A DNA stretch of 36,920 nt from an uncultured Balneola sp. GTDB taxonomy: Bacteria; Bacteroidota; Rhodothermia; Balneolales; Balneolaceae. Position 1 is the first letter of the stretch, and each line of letters begins with the position of its first letter. Of the stretch, positions 16,899 through 26,089 are shown in pieces. The DNA is taken from positions 1 to 36,920 of the forward strand of contig CABZVB010000016.1 in the NCBI GenBank assembly GCA_902529115.1, read 5' to 3'. A model generated the notes under the pieces. The model was not told the origin of the DNA. It was given only the letters and a program-made list of their open reading frames with translations, and did no database searches. The position numbers and the translations under genes are program-made.

Positions 16899-19800
16899 AT
16901 GTTGCCGAATCACTGGCCTTTTTCGAGTAACTTATCTGGTTGTTCCGGCCTTATAATAATTTTTTTCTTGCTAGGCCTAGAAATCCTGGTTACTTCAGAA
17001 CTCACTGCGCAGGTCATTCGACCCGCTGTCGGACAAGTGGATATAATTGCAGTGCGAGTAGAATTTTTGACCGATACCACAGAGCTAACCTCCGGAACAG
17101 GGGTGTTTGGCCCCGATGGCTTCGGTGGTTTGGATTACCTAGCCCGTCAAGAGGATCCGCGCATTGATCCCCTTCCCCATGATCAATCCTATTTTGAGAC
17201 TCATCTTGAATTTGCCCGTAATTATTACCTCAAAGCCTCCGATGGGCAGTTAGAGTTAGTCTATCAGGTACTACCCGAGATCGTACAACTGGAGAATCCC
17301 ATGTCATTCTACTCTCCGATTGGTGAAGAATTCACCTTAGAAAAATTGGCTAGATTTATGCAGGATGTGTGGACCAAAGTAGATGATTCCGGTCAGTTCG
17401 ATCCAACCGGATTGGATCCTGCAACAACTGCTTTTGTTATTTTCCACGCGGGGGTTGGTCGGGATGTTGAGTTAACCGGTACTAGCCTAGATATTACTCC
17501 CTATGATTTACCCTCTATTTATTTGAAGCAAGATCAACTCAGCAACTTATTGGATGAACCAACTTTTGAAGGATTTTCAATGAATAACGGGGCCTTTCAC
17601 GTCTATAACTCGATGGTTATTCCGCGAACACAAAGTCGTCGGGGAGAGGATATTGGAGGAAATGAAGTTGTCTTTCCCCTATCGATCAATGGTCTTCTTT
17701 GCGCCTCCATTGGAAGTCATCTAGGCCTGCCTGACTTATTTAATATAGCGGATGGATCTCCTGCAATTGGACGGTTTGGACTTATGGACGGTGCTGGCTT
17801 TTTTTCTTACAATGGCCTCATCCCTCCAGAGCCCTCGGCTTGGGAAAAGGCTGCACTAGGTTGGATAGAGCCGGTGAACATCACCGAATCGGCAGTTGCG
17901 CTGGAAAGCAAGGGTAGCATTGGCCCCTTCACCCTATCCCCTGCCTCTTTGGATGGGAATGCTGATCACCCACAATACTACCGCTGGGATATTTCAAGTA
18001 GCGAATATTTTTTGATTGAATACCGCCATCGCGACCCAAATGCCAGCGGAGTCGAGCTGACCATCCGTCAACCCGATGGAGGACGAGTACGCCAACAATT
18101 TACCAACAGCGATACTGATTTTATTTATCAATATACGAACTTTGATACCTTGTTAACCGCTGGTACACTACTAAATGTGAGTAATTTTGATTGGAGTTTA
18201 CCAGGCGGGTTGGATCTTGGTCCGGATGAAAAAGAAGGCACCAAAGACGATCGTGAACTCAATGGCGGACTACTTATTTGGCACATTGATGAAGGGGTTA
18301 TTCAACGCGCGTTTGACGCACATGCTCAAGGGATCGATCGTGGAGTCAATGAAGATCCATATTATCGGGGGGTAGATCTCGAAGAGGCCGATGGAGCTCA
18401 GGATATTGGTTTGGATGCTGGGTTATTGGATAATTCACCTAGATTTGGCTATGCCTATGACTTTTGGTGGGAAGGTAATAACTATCGGGTCGTAACCGAA
18501 AATGGCAGTATTGACCTGAATCCTAACAATGAATTTGGCCCTGGAACCTATCCAAATAATGCAAGCAATGCAGGTGCCCGACAATTTTTTGAAATCTATG
18601 ATATACAAGCCACCGGGTCGACTGCTCAGTTTTCTATTCGTTATGCCACTGCAGAAGACAACGAAGCCCGCCTAGCAGCGAACATCCAAGATTTTCTTTT
18701 AAATGGTTTAACTTCGGATGATGAGTATTTTCCTTCTTATCCTCTTTCGATTGGACGAGTCATTGTTGGCGAACAAGGAGTTAATGCTTTAGGCGGGTAT
18801 ATAGATGCTCCTTCCGACACCTTAGTAGTAGTGCAAGCAGAGGAAATACTTCAGCTACTAAGCTTGAAAGATTTAAAAACCAAGCAGGATATAATCGCTG
18901 AAGATTGGATACAGCTTGCAGACATGGAAGGGTCGGTGCAGCCGGTATTAGAAGACCGGATAATAACTGGCGAACGTAGGGCTAATGACTCACAATTGCG
19001 TATTCGATCTTGGAACTATACCCCTGGAGATGATAGCTTGGTGCAACGGTGGGAACAAACCATAAGCTCGGAATTAGTGGGCATTGGTTTTGGGGAACAG
19101 CTAGGCTACCTGAGCAGTACTGGTGGCGCAGAGCGGACTACTTTGCTTGAATTATTGGGCATACAGATAGATATGGAAGGGCAGATTACAGGCAGTGATT
19201 GGCTAACAGAAACGGCCTTGATTGAGCTCAGAAATTCTGAGAATATGCTAGCTGGATCGTTTCAAGGGCGGTGGAATAACGATCAGATTCAAGTTGATGG
19301 ATGGGGTGCCGATGAAATTTTAGCCCTGGAACAAAGTGGATTATTAGGCAGTGCAAAAGCCAGTCAATGGATTCCCTTAGCCCAAGGTGAGACAGTACGA
19401 CTTATCCGAATTAGTGAAGGTGAAGTGGGGATATTTGACCCCAATGCGGCTAATTTTTATACCTCATTATACAGTACTCAATCTGGAGAAATAGCAACTT
19501 TATGGCCAGCAATCTCCAAAAAAGGACAAGTTTTTCGAGTTAATAATAGCGAAAACACACTCGAAGGATACTATCTAAGTGGTGCTATGTTGAATTACTT
19601 TCCACTTCCTGCTCCCGACTCTATACGCTGGGCAGGCAGTCCTCTTTTGGCCGATCTTAACGGGGATGGAGAGCAAAACCTGCTTGTGGTTGGGCAAAAT
19701 CCTTATGCCACTATGCTCTATGGATACACCCTTGAAGCTGAGCCTTTACGGGGATTCCCTTTGCTGGTAGGCGCTGGTGGATTTGGCTGGGATGATTCGG

Positions 19801-20285
19801 GTGTGGATCAAGGTTCGAAGATACATAAACCCGGGATAGTCGGATCTTTTGTAACGGCCATAGCACCTTCGGGAGAATTATCCATTTGGGAATTTCCGAA
19901 CATGGGCACTGCCGACTGGCCTTCGCGAATGGGGCCTTGGGGTTGGAATCGGGCAAATCAAATCGGGGAAGAATTGAACTTGCCTGAAAGCGGGGATCAA
20001 CAAATGGTATTGATAGGATCGGAAACCTATAACTGGCCAAACCCAGCCAGAGATCGGACGATGTTGCGCTTTCAAACCTCCGGGGCTGGGCAAGTTCAGA
20101 TTCAGATTATAGACCTTGGTGGTCAAATGATTTATGAACAGCAGGTTCAAAGTAAAGGAGGTAGTCCTGAAGAAATTGAAATTGATACCTCTCAATGGCC
20201 CTCAAGTGCGTATATTGCATTGGTTAAGGTCACTGTTGCTGGTAAAACAGGTAGTAAACTAGTCAAAATGGCCGTCGTCAAATAA
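16899..20285 (+). CDS. Secreted M6-peptidase-like protein with degenerate zinc site and T9SS type A sorting domain
   Basis: 1128 residues. A signal peptide (hydrophobic 17-37, ending LTAQ) is followed by an M6-like region at about residues 40-330. The M6 surroundings are clear: the LGLPDLFN block, then GRFGLMDGAGFF, and P-x-PSAWEKAALGWIEP. The expected HExGH zinc motif before LGLPDL reads ASIGS at residues 269-273, so both His ligands and the catalytic Glu are absent and it is probably not an M6 protease. The middle part has unassigned beta-rich segments and one FG-GAP-like repeat (LLADLNGDGEQNLLVVG). The last ~88 residues (YNWPNPARDRTMLRF to KMAVVK) form a T9SS type A sorting domain, so it should be cargo of the PorV/PorU pair encoded just upstream. 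The gap to porV is five bases. Confidence 0.85.
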   Translation: MLPNHWPFSSNLSGCSGLIIIFFLLGLEILVTSELTAQVIRPAVGQVDIIAVRVEFLTDTTELTSGTGVFGPDGFGGLDYLARQEDPRIDPLPHDQSYFETHLEFARNYYLKASDGQLELVYQVLPEIVQLENPMSFYSPIGEEFTLEKLARFMQDVWTKVDDSGQFDPTGLDPATTAFVIFHAGVGRDVELTGTSLDITPYDLPSIYLKQDQLSNLLDEPTFEGFSMNNGAFHVYNSMVIPRTQSRRGEDIGGNEVVFPLSINGLLCASIGSHLGLPDLFNIADGSPAIGRFGLMDGAGFFSYNGLIPPEPSAWEKAALGWIEPVNITESAVALESKGSIGPFTLSPASLDGNADHPQYYRWDISSSEYFLIEYRHRDPNASGVELTIRQPDGGRVRQQFTNSDTDFIYQYTNFDTLLTAGTLLNVSNFDWSLPGGLDLGPDEKEGTKDDRELNGGLLIWHIDEGVIQRAFDAHAQGIDRGVNEDPYYRGVDLEEADGAQDIGLDAGLLDNSPRFGYAYDFWWEGNNYRVVTENGSIDLNPNNEFGPGTYPNNASNAGARQFFEIYDIQATGSTAQFSIRYATAEDNEARLAANIQDFLLNGLTSDDEYFPSYPLSIGRVIVGEQGVNALGGYIDAPSDTLVVVQAEEILQLLSLKDLKTKQDIIAEDWIQLADMEGSVQPVLEDRIITGERRANDSQLRIRSWNYTPGDDSLVQRWEQTISSELVGIGFGEQLGYLSSTGGAERTTLLELLGIQIDMEGQITGSDWLTETALIELRNSENMLAGSFQGRWNNDQIQVDGWGADEILALEQSGLLGSAKASQWIPLAQGETVRLIRISEGEVGIFDPNAANFYTSLYSTQSGEIATLWPAISKKGQVFRVNNSENTLEGYYLSGAMLNYFPLPAPDSIRWAGSPLLADLNGDGEQNLLVVGQNPYATMLYGYTLEAEPLRGFPLLVGAGGFGWDDSGVDQGSKIHKPGIVGSFVTAIAPSGELSIWEFPNMGTADWPSRMGPWGWNRANQIGEELNLPESGDQQMVLIGSETYNWPNPARDRTMLRFQTSGAGQVQIQIIDLGGQMIYEQQVQSKGGSPEEIEIDTSQWPSSAYIALVKVTVAGKTGSKLVKMAVVK

Positions 20286-20289
20286 GGAG
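20284..20289 (+). promoter_or_regulatory. Ribosome binding site supporting a GTG start
   Basis: AAGGAG lies 12 bases upstream of the GTG at 20302, overlapping the stop region of the previous gene. It supports the non-ATG start of the barrel-anchored metallopeptidase, because the first in-frame ATG would remove the signal peptide. Confidence 0.5.
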
Positions 20290-20301
20290 CTCCATTAACC
20301 C

Positions 20302-23300
20302 GTGCATAAATCACTTCTTTATATCGCCAGCTTATTTATCGCTCTCCTCGGGAGTATTTTGCTGGGTAGCCCGTACTGGGGTAATTCGGCGATATTCGCT
20401 CAAACCAATCCTATATATTATGATTACTCGTACAATCATTTGGACTGGTTTACCATGGAAAGTGAGCATTTTATGGTGCATTTCCAGGAGGGTAATGACC
20501 GCAGTGCGCAGGTGGTGTCCCGAATTGCTGAAGAGATTTATGGGCCCATCACCGAACTGTATGAGCATGAGCCTGATGAAAAAGTTAGTATTATACTCAA
20601 AGACAGAGAAGACTATTCCAATGGAGCCGCTTACTTTTTTGACAATAAAATTGATATTTGGATTCCTGCCTTGGATGCTCCCTTACGTGGCACGCATAGC
20701 TGGATGCGAAACGTGATTACCCACGAATTTACCCATATAATTCAGATACAGGTTGGCCTTAAGCGAGCACGGCGCACACCTGCAACCTATCTGCAATGGT
20801 TATCATACGAAAAAGTGCGCCGACCCGATGTGCTTTACGGATTTCCTAATGGCATTGCTTCCATGCCTTTTGCCTCGCTCAACATACCCGCATGGCTGGC
20901 TGAGGGAACTGCACAGTATCAACGCAAGGAATTAAGCTATGATAAATGGGATGCTCACCGAGATATGGTTTTGCGTAACCGGGTGCTTTCAGAAAGCTAT
21001 TTTAATCTACCGGAAATGGGCACTTTTGCCTCCAAGACGTCTATTGAACGAGAAACAGTTTACAATCAGGGTTTTGCCTTTACTCGGTATATGGCCGAAA
21101 ACTTCGGAGAGGTCGTTCTTAAAGATATAAGTCTGGCGTTGGGTCAAGATCAGGTATTCGATGTGACAGAAGCCATAGAGATAGCCACTGGCATACCGGG
21201 CGAACAGGTTTTTGAGGATTGGATTAGCCGTTTGAAAGAAGAATATTCAGTGGTAGAATCCCAAGTTAAAAAGTCGCCATGGGCCGCGGATAGCGCAGAG
21301 GTATCGGAGATAGAAAGTGATGGGTTTTTTAATTTTTTCCCGCGTATCCATTCCGAATCAGGTACGATTGCATATGTTTCTAACCGAGAACGGGCAACTT
21401 CACGTATGTCGCTTTATATCCGTAAACTAAATGCGTTTAGTGAGGAACAAGATACTTCATACTTGGGTGCTAATTCAGGCTTGGGTGCGGCGAGACATAT
21501 TGTTGATAACATGAATGAGCTAAGCTTTAATCCAGCGGTTACTGGTCATTCGCACATCCACGAACTAAAGCCCCAGATAAAATATATAAATACCTCATTT
21601 GATTGGAGCCCATCTGACAAACAACTCGTCTACGCTGTAAACAAGCACAACCAGTATGGTGAGGATTATCGAGACCTTTTTATCCACGATATTACCAGCA
21701 AAACAGACATTCGCTTAAGCCAGTCTGCCCGAGTAGAATCACCGGCATGGCATCCACAAGGTCATGGATTGCTTGCAGTGCAACAATCTAAGGGAACTCA
21801 AAATCTGGTATGGGTATCTTTACCTGATTCAGCTAATTGGAATGAACAAGTCGCCCAAGCAATCGAATTAAATAGCCCTGAAATCATACTTGATGTCTGG
21901 AAAAAATTGACCTTCTTTGAAGATGGGCAAACCATCTTTAGCCCTGTTTGGCATCCAAATGGACAACGTGTATATGGCGCGTACGCTTATTTAGGTGAAC
22001 GGCAACTCTTTAGTTTTGACCTTGAAGAAAATGCTTTTTACGCATTAACCAACGCTTCTTTTGATCTGCGAGATCCCTTTGTAGACGCCTCTGGTTCTTA
22101 CTTGTATTTCAGCGCAGCTCCAAATGGTCGTTTTAACATTTATAGAGTGGCTCTAGATTCGAAAGGGTTTCCTATTCCAGATCGTATGGAACAACTCACT
22201 GATGTACTAGGGGGAGCCTTTATGCCGGTTGAGTACAATGGCCGACTCTATTATTCCGAATACATAGCCAACGGATATACGCTAAGGTCTCGTCCTATTC
22301 GCACTGCTTCGATCTCAAAACATGAGTTGGGCTTTGATTGGTTAGTGCATGATCAGAGTAGCCAAAAATCTAATGCTCAGCTCATTCAACCTTCAAAGGT
22401 CCAAGAAAACCAAAGCAGCCTGTCTACCATTGCAGCCCTAAATTACTTTGATGATTCGGATCTAGCTACCATGCCAGAATTAGCGTGGGCCTATGCCGAC
22501 ACGGGTTCCTACTACTTTGACCTGCCCACTTTAGGACAACCCGATAATCGGTCCCTGCGCCGATATACCAACACCTACACTCAAACCTCATTCTTCCCTC
22601 TTATCCGCTTCGACAATTACACACAACTCAATGGCCGTAACGAACAGCTTCTAAAAGCAAGTCAGTTCGGTGATTTAGGTCAAAATTTGTGGCGTGATAT
22701 GAAACCAGGGGTCTATATGGCTTCTCGTGATATTATCGATCGCTTGTCTATATTTGGTGGAATTATGGTGGGTTTAGGCTCAAAAAGTGCTGGCAGCATT
22801 GGCGAATTTTTTCAGCCGAATCGTATTATTGAATTAGATCGAGACATCTTTTTCCAGGCAGAATATCGTGGACTCCCTTTCATTGAGCGTAGTTGGTCCC
22901 CTACTGTATCTATCGAAATATTCAACCTTCACCGCAATGTTAACGATGGACTTTCTATTACCGAATATCCTTGCACCTCCTGCCTACCCGATACCACTCG
23001 AGTCGATATTGGCTATGAAATTTGGCAGGCTGATATATACCTTAGGTCAAAATTATCTCGTTTTAGTCTTCTTGAAATCGGGGTGGGCTATTCTCCTTAC
23101 CGCGTAAGTACCGATAACTTTTATTCTAGGGAACTAAAAGCCTTCATAACTGGATCATCTTCTGAATACTTCAAAGGGACAACCTTATCTGCTGCTTATA
23201 CCTTTAATTATTACAGCTACAGTACCGATTCCGATATTGCTCCACTGGGCTTTAAAGGGTATCTACGCTATAAGTATCAACCCTCAAAGCTCTTGGAAAA

Positions 23301-23913
23301 GTACGAAATAAAAGAGGGTTCACTTGTCCCCATCTTTAAAAATTCGCGTAACCACTCTACTGAATTACACCTGCGTTATGGATTTCGCACCTTTGGACAG
23401 CAGGCTTTTCAGGCCAGGGTTCGTGGGTTTAGTTATTTCAACAACCCCAAGGACTCCTTTTATACCGATTATGTAGGTGGATTCTTAGGGCTACGGAGCT
23501 ATCCATTTTTTGCCATAGGTGGAAGCACAACGACAATGACCTCTCTTAGCTGGTTTGTACCCATCCGCAAAAAAATGAACAGTCAAATTGGTCCCTATAC
23601 CTTGGATAAAATGTATGCTAGGCTCTTTTTTGAAACGGGCAACGGTTGGTATTTGGGAGACTCCAATAATGTGACTGACAAAATTGATAGCGGGCCTCGC
23701 TTCAAAAATGGAATCGGCGTCGAGCTTCGAATTGCAACTTCTGCTTATTATTTATTCCCCTTAAAGTTCTTTGTGAGTGGAGCCTATGGATTCGATCAAT
23801 TTTCTGTCGAACTTCCGGACGATTTTGTTACCCCTGCAACCGGGAATCGAGTCAATTACGGGGGTGAATTATTGTTTCATTTTGGCTTAACCTTTGATTT
23901 TGAGTTGTTGTGA
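20302..23913 (+). CDS. Outer-membrane gluzincin metallopeptidase with beta-propeller and C-terminal barrel
   Basis: 1203 residues from a GTG start with AAGGAG upstream. A signal peptide (about residues 4-34, ending IFAQ) leads into a peptidase domain at about 45-300. The zinc site is complete: HEFTH at 141-145 (ITHEFTHIIQI) and a third ligand Glu201 in PAWLAEGTAQY, the gluzincin pattern. Residues about 330-640 contain repeated blade-like segments (GTIAYVSNRE, SFDWSPSDKQLVYAV, SPAWHPQGHGLLAV, SPVWHPNGQRVYGAY) typical of a TolB/WD40-like propeller. The last ~400 residues are amphipathic strands, ending with GLRSYPFFAIGG and FETGNGWYLGD blocks reminiscent of surface-antigen barrels, and a terminal F-D-F-E-L-L. 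It probably sits in the outer membrane. The spacing to the previous gene is 16 bases, and the next gene overlaps it by four. Confidence 0.82.
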   Translation: MHKSLLYIASLFIALLGSILLGSPYWGNSAIFAQTNPIYYDYSYNHLDWFTMESEHFMVHFQEGNDRSAQVVSRIAEEIYGPITELYEHEPDEKVSIILKDREDYSNGAAYFFDNKIDIWIPALDAPLRGTHSWMRNVITHEFTHIIQIQVGLKRARRTPATYLQWLSYEKVRRPDVLYGFPNGIASMPFASLNIPAWLAEGTAQYQRKELSYDKWDAHRDMVLRNRVLSESYFNLPEMGTFASKTSIERETVYNQGFAFTRYMAENFGEVVLKDISLALGQDQVFDVTEAIEIATGIPGEQVFEDWISRLKEEYSVVESQVKKSPWAADSAEVSEIESDGFFNFFPRIHSESGTIAYVSNRERATSRMSLYIRKLNAFSEEQDTSYLGANSGLGAARHIVDNMNELSFNPAVTGHSHIHELKPQIKYINTSFDWSPSDKQLVYAVNKHNQYGEDYRDLFIHDITSKTDIRLSQSARVESPAWHPQGHGLLAVQQSKGTQNLVWVSLPDSANWNEQVAQAIELNSPEIILDVWKKLTFFEDGQTIFSPVWHPNGQRVYGAYAYLGERQLFSFDLEENAFYALTNASFDLRDPFVDASGSYLYFSAAPNGRFNIYRVALDSKGFPIPDRMEQLTDVLGGAFMPVEYNGRLYYSEYIANGYTLRSRPIRTASISKHELGFDWLVHDQSSQKSNAQLIQPSKVQENQSSLSTIAALNYFDDSDLATMPELAWAYADTGSYYFDLPTLGQPDNRSLRRYTNTYTQTSFFPLIRFDNYTQLNGRNEQLLKASQFGDLGQNLWRDMKPGVYMASRDIIDRLSIFGGIMVGLGSKSAGSIGEFFQPNRIIELDRDIFFQAEYRGLPFIERSWSPTVSIEIFNLHRNVNDGLSITEYPCTSCLPDTTRVDIGYEIWQADIYLRSKLSRFSLLEIGVGYSPYRVSTDNFYSRELKAFITGSSSEYFKGTTLSAAYTFNYYSYSTDSDIAPLGFKGYLRYKYQPSKLLEKYEIKEGSLVPIFKNSRNHSTELHLRYGFRTFGQQAFQARVRGFSYFNNPKDSFYTDYVGGFLGLRSYPFFAIGGSTTTMTSLSWFVPIRKKMNSQIGPYTLDKMYARLFFETGNGWYLGDSNNVTDKIDSGPRFKNGIGVELRIATSAYYLFPLKFFVSGAYGFDQFSVELPDDFVTPATGNRVNYGGELLFHFGLTFDFELL

Positions 23914-25034
23914 TCCGCGAAAAGATGCATAGCATAGCTCCAACGGTAAACTGCCATACAATGGCTAAGCAACTTGGAATGAGTCTTATGGTGGCTATCT
24001 TATTTGGGCTGTTAGTATGCACATCAATTCGAGTGGTAGCCCAGGTGAGTGAATTTGCAAATAGCTCGGAAAATGAATTCAGGATAATTGAGGGAGTCCA
24101 ACCTTCTTTAATGCCCCTGCAGAATTTACGCCAGAATGGTGTCAACCCTCCAGGCAAAAAGTTTTTGAGGGCTCAATTATCAAGTCCTAAGCGACCAATA
24201 TGGCAGCAAAACCAGCTGCTTGAAGCCAGTCGTAATCTCACACCCGGGTTAGCTTTTTGGTCTTCAGCCCTTGCACCGGGTTCTGGTCAGGCTTTGCAGG
24301 GAAATTGGGAACGCACAGCTATTTTTGCGACTGTAGAGATCGCAGCCTGGGTACTTTATAGTAAGAGACAGCAGTTAGCCACAGATAACGAATTGGCATA
24401 TGAGGAATATGGGAACACCTATTGGAGCCCTGTGGCTTATGCGCAGTGGTTGGTTGATTACTCCAAAGCCAATAATTTAGTGAATGGCTACGAAGCTTTG
24501 GATGCCATGGTAGGTGGATTAACCCCGGCTTTTGGGGAAACGACCCAGGACTGGGAGAAAATTACAGAGGAAGCCGTGCGCGCTGTGGAAGTACGCACGC
24601 GATTTATTTTCAACAAACCGGAAGGCTGTGGAAGCTTGACGCCTCCCTCCTGCGTGACTAAATCGGAGTTTTCGCATGTACTCCAAGATTTTGGATCGCA
24701 GCAGTATTACGAGCTCATGAGTAAGTATTATCAGTTTCAGCCAGGTTGGCAGGACTTTCATGAGCAACGGTTGGCCCAGGGTGCTTCGCATATGTATCAA
24801 TATTCATGGAATCCCACCATGCTTAGCGAACTTTTTATTGAGGGACGTGACCGAGCGGAGGAGTTCAACAGCCAATACCGGGATGCGGGTAATCTGTTAA
24901 AACTGCTACTAGTTAATCATATGATCTCGGCCTTTGACGCCTATTTTAGTGCGAAACTCAGAGAATCTAGATTACAGATACAGACCGGATCAGTGCTTTC
25001 GGAGCGAGCTGTGGCTTTGGTTTGGCAATTTTAA
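23910..25034 (+). CDS. DUF5683-like exported membrane protein
   Basis: Function unknown. The 374-residue frame begins with GTG at 23910, which overlaps the previous stop (GTGA), suggesting translational coupling. ATG codons at 23925 and 23961 are alternatives; the one at 23961 gives the cleanest signal peptide (LMVAILFGLLVCTSIRVVAQ). Residues about 110-150 contain WSSALAPGSGQALQGNWERT and a hydrophobic segment ending WVLYSKRQQ, a pattern like DUF5683 proteins of Bacteroidota, where a Pro-Gly-x-Gly-Gln turn sits before a membrane helix. The remainder is soluble-looking, with two cysteines in EGCGSLTPPSCVTK. It is the last gene of the porV operon. The DUF5683 assignment is a resemblance only. 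Confidence 0.65.
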   Translation: MIREKMHSIAPTVNCHTMAKQLGMSLMVAILFGLLVCTSIRVVAQVSEFANSSENEFRIIEGVQPSLMPLQNLRQNGVNPPGKKFLRAQLSSPKRPIWQQNQLLEASRNLTPGLAFWSSALAPGSGQALQGNWERTAIFATVEIAAWVLYSKRQQLATDNELAYEEYGNTYWSPVAYAQWLVDYSKANNLVNGYEALDAMVGGLTPAFGETTQDWEKITEEAVRAVEVRTRFIFNKPEGCGSLTPPSCVTKSEFSHVLQDFGSQQYYELMSKYYQFQPGWQDFHEQRLAQGASHMYQYSWNPTMLSELFIEGRDRAEEFNSQYRDAGNLLKLLLVNHMISAFDAYFSAKLRESRLQIQTGSVLSERAVALVWQF

Positions 25035-25037
25035 AAA

Positions 25038-25111
25038 GGTGATTTATTTGTAACTAAATTTTTTACAAACAACATTTTTAAAGCAAATAGTTTATTTGTG
25101 GCTAAATCACC
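25038..25111. repeat. Nested inverted and direct repeats between two operons
   Basis: GGTGATTTA (25038-25046) and TAAATCACC (25103-25111) are perfect 9-base inverted arms around a 56-base interior. Inside, TTTATTTG-TAA/TGG-CTAAAT occurs twice as near-identical direct repeats next to the two arms, and TTTGTAA/TTACAAA makes a small inner hairpin. The element sits just after the DUF5683-like gene and before the PASTA gene. It could be a terminator-like structure, a paired regulator site or a relic of a small mobile repeat. Confidence 0.45.
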
Positions 25112-25171
25112 GTATTTTATTTTCAAATGAATAAATGTTTAATCTTCGCATCATGAAGCCCATTTCACGAC

Positions 25172-25990
25172 ATGATTCGTAGTCTGCTTACCAACAAATA
25201 TTTTTATCTACTTAGCCTCGGAGTTATTCTCATAGGTGCACTAGGATTGTTGGTGTTTGATAAAATTCTAATGCCTCGATATACCCAGTATAATCAAGGA
25301 ATAACAGTGCCCGATCTAACTAGGGTTTCTTTAGAGGAGGCAGCCGAAACCATTCGCTTGCTAGGTCTTCGATATGAGGTATCTGATCGTCGATCAAATG
25401 CTGCCTTTCCTGCTAACTATGTATTGGATCAGGCACCGGGCGCAAATACCATTGTCAAACCCAACCGAAAAGTTTATTTAACGGTAAATGCGGCCGTTCG
25501 CCCAACGATAATTGTTCCTAATGTTACTAATTTATCCCTTCGAAATGCTCAGGTGCAACTTCAAAACTATGGACTCGAGGTAGGTACAATTAGTTACGAA
25601 AGCTCTCGATTTAAAAATGTGGTTCTCCAACAATCCCTAACTGCAGGCGAGGCAGTGGATAAGGGAGCGGTGATAAATCTAATTGTAAGTGACGGACTAG
25701 GAGATAAAATGGTGGCTGTACCAGAAATAGTGGGTCTTTTATTGCCTAATGCTCAGCTAAAGCTTCGCGAAGTAGGACTTCGAGTAGGGGAAATACGATT
25801 TCAACCTACCGAGGGACAAATACCAAATACGGTGCTTGATTTCAGCCCAAAAGTGAGCGAACTTGTTGAGGGTGAATCACTGAATTTGATAGTTTCTGAA
25901 CGCTTTAACGCCATAGAAGAAAACGAAGGTGGTGCGGTGTTTACCGACTCTACCGGTGTAGAGAACAATATTCCAGAAAATAAAAATTAG
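25172..25990 (+). CDS. PASTA domain-containing membrane protein
   Basis: 272 residues. A short cytoplasmic N-terminus and one transmembrane helix (about 11-29, FYLLSLGVILIGALGLLVF) are followed by three PASTA repeats outside: about 43-107 (VPDLTRVSLEEAAETIRLLG), 113-174 (VPNVTNLSLRNAQVQLQNYG) and 183-243 (VPEIVGLLLPNAQLKLREVG). An acidic tail closes it. PASTA domains bind uncross-linked peptidoglycan or mediate protein contacts at division sites. No kinase or transpeptidase domain is attached, so it is the stand-alone membrane-anchored form common in Bacteroidota. It precedes rpe by 99 bases. Confidence 0.9.
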   Translation: MIRSLLTNKYFYLLSLGVILIGALGLLVFDKILMPRYTQYNQGITVPDLTRVSLEEAAETIRLLGLRYEVSDRRSNAAFPANYVLDQAPGANTIVKPNRKVYLTVNAAVRPTIIVPNVTNLSLRNAQVQLQNYGLEVGTISYESSRFKNVVLQQSLTAGEAVDKGAVINLIVSDGLGDKMVAVPEIVGLLLPNAQLKLREVGLRVGEIRFQPTEGQIPNTVLDFSPKVSELVEGESLNLIVSERFNAIEENEGGAVFTDSTGVENNIPENKN

Positions 25991-26089
25991 TGATATTGAC
26001 TTTTATGAAGCATATACTTGATATCAGGAATTCCAATTAATCGGTAGGTTTGCCAACCTTATTTTACTAATCCGTGAGATTTCAACTAT

